Assembly (NCBI GenBank): GCA_021797225.1
Contig: JAKAAE010000111.1
Location: 1 to 5,404 of the forward strand
Direction: 5' to 3'
From: Thermoplasmata archaeon
Lineage (GTDB): Archaea > Thermoplasmatota > Thermoplasmata > Thermoplasmatales > Thermoplasmataceae
Length of the DNA stretch: 5,404 nucleotides
This document shows, piece by piece, positions 4,913-5,404 of the stretch (its first letter is position 1; each line of letters begins with the position of its first letter). The notes below the pieces were generated by a model that was not told where the DNA came from, did not search any database, and was given only the letters and a program-made list of their open reading frames with translations. The position numbers and the translations under genes are program-made.

Positions 4913-5404
4913 ATGGATTATAAAATGGTACTTGATGAATTTATTAATAGTTTAAGCGATGCAGATGGTAAAACACTAATAGATATTGCACGGAACGTCA
5001 TAGAGGAAAATAAAAACCCTTTAAAAGTTTCTAGGAAACTTGAAGAGAAAGCCGGTGCCTTTGTAACCTTGACCGAGGGTCATAATCTAAGAGGATGCAT
5101 TGGTTATCTGAGACCGGTTATGCCTCTTGCAATGGCAGTAGAAAAGGCAGCGTGGAATGCAGCATACAGGGACCCACGGTTTGAACCCATGAATACAAAT
5201 GAATTGAAAGATATTGCAATAGAAGTAACGGTAATCGGCGAGCTAAAGGAGGTAAAATACGAGTATATTCAATTAGCTGAACCCGGAAAATTTGGACTTT
5301 ATATTGAAAATGGGATATATTCCGGTACACTACTTCCCCAAGTAGCTATTGAAAATCATATGAGCATGGATGAATTCATTGCTGAGACATGCAGAAAGGC
5401 AGGA
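4913..5404 (+). CDS. amrA: AmmeMemoRadiSam system protein A (AMMECR1-like, AmrA), 3' end beyond window
   Basis: The frame is open for 164 codons and runs off the window edge. The family is usually about 180-205 residues, so the last few tens of residues are missing. Signature segments are GAFVTL (48-53), the hallmark LRGCIG (59-64) with Cys62, AAYRDPRF (83-90), IAIEVTVIGEL (101-111), GIYSGTLLPQV (134-144) and FIAETCRKAG (155-164). AMMECR1 is the conserved protein deleted in a human contiguous-gene syndrome; prokaryotic homologues co-occur with Memo and a radical SAM protein, as they do here. Its biochemical role is not established to my knowledge. It is divergent from amrB across 164 bases. 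Two in-frame ATGs exist (4913 and 4925); the candidate TATA box suits 4925 better, giving a protein four residues shorter. An in-frame TAA at 4904-4906 rules out a start further upstream. Confidence 0.92.
   Translation, partial: MDYKMVLDEFINSLSDADGKTLIDIARNVIEENKNPLKVSRKLEEKAGAFVTLTEGHNLRGCIGYLRPVMPLAMAVEKAAWNAAYRDPRFEPMNTNELKDIAIEVTVIGELKEVKYEYIQLAEPGKFGLYIENGIYSGTLLPQVAIENHMSMDEFIAETCRKAG

Noticed and set aside
5118..5330. 70-codon minus-strand open frame inside amrA
   Set aside because: It is antisense to the conserved AMMECR1 core and has no independent support.

Overview
The window looks like chromosomal DNA of an archaeon, most likely an acidophilic member of the Thermoplasmatales (Ferroplasma/Picrophilus-like). 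This is an inference from four things: AT-rich DNA, heavy use of ATA, AGA and AGG codons, archaeal TATA boxes placed about 21-29 bases before start codons with no Shine-Dalgarno sequence (leaderless transcripts), and archaeal-type protein families. No rRNA or other phylogenetic marker is present, so the genus is not proven.

Layout. Bases 1-265 hold no gene that I can see. Bases 276-824 hold a decayed coding region readable only by moving through three frames; it has weak resemblance to IS4-type transposases. Next come a divergent pair: an MqnD-like gene of the futalosine menaquinone pathway (minus strand, 852-1718) and a nitrilase-superfamily amidohydrolase (plus strand, 1851-2633). The nitrilase gene overlaps by four bases a small STAS-like (DUF4325-type) gene (2630-2875), and the two probably form an operon.

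The right half (2865-5404) holds all three components of the AmmeMemoRadiSam system: the radical SAM protein AmrS (minus), the Memo-like protein AmrB (minus) and, divergently, the AMMECR1-like protein AmrA (plus, cut off by the window edge). These three families co-occur widely in archaea and bacteria. Their naming rests on that co-occurrence; to my knowledge the joint reaction is not settled. The sequence shows intact radical SAM and accessory cysteines in AmrS, intact Memo metal-site residues in AmrB, and the LRGCIG motif in AmrA, so the system appears functional.

The promoters are strikingly uniform: mqnD, the nitrilase gene and amrB each have an 8-base TATA element at -28 to -21 from the start codon, and amrS has one at -29 to -22. 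The amrS placement supports its GTG start. The best candidates for something undescribed are the joint activity of the AmmeMemoRadiSam trio, the divergent control of that locus, and the function of the nitrilase/STAS-like pair.
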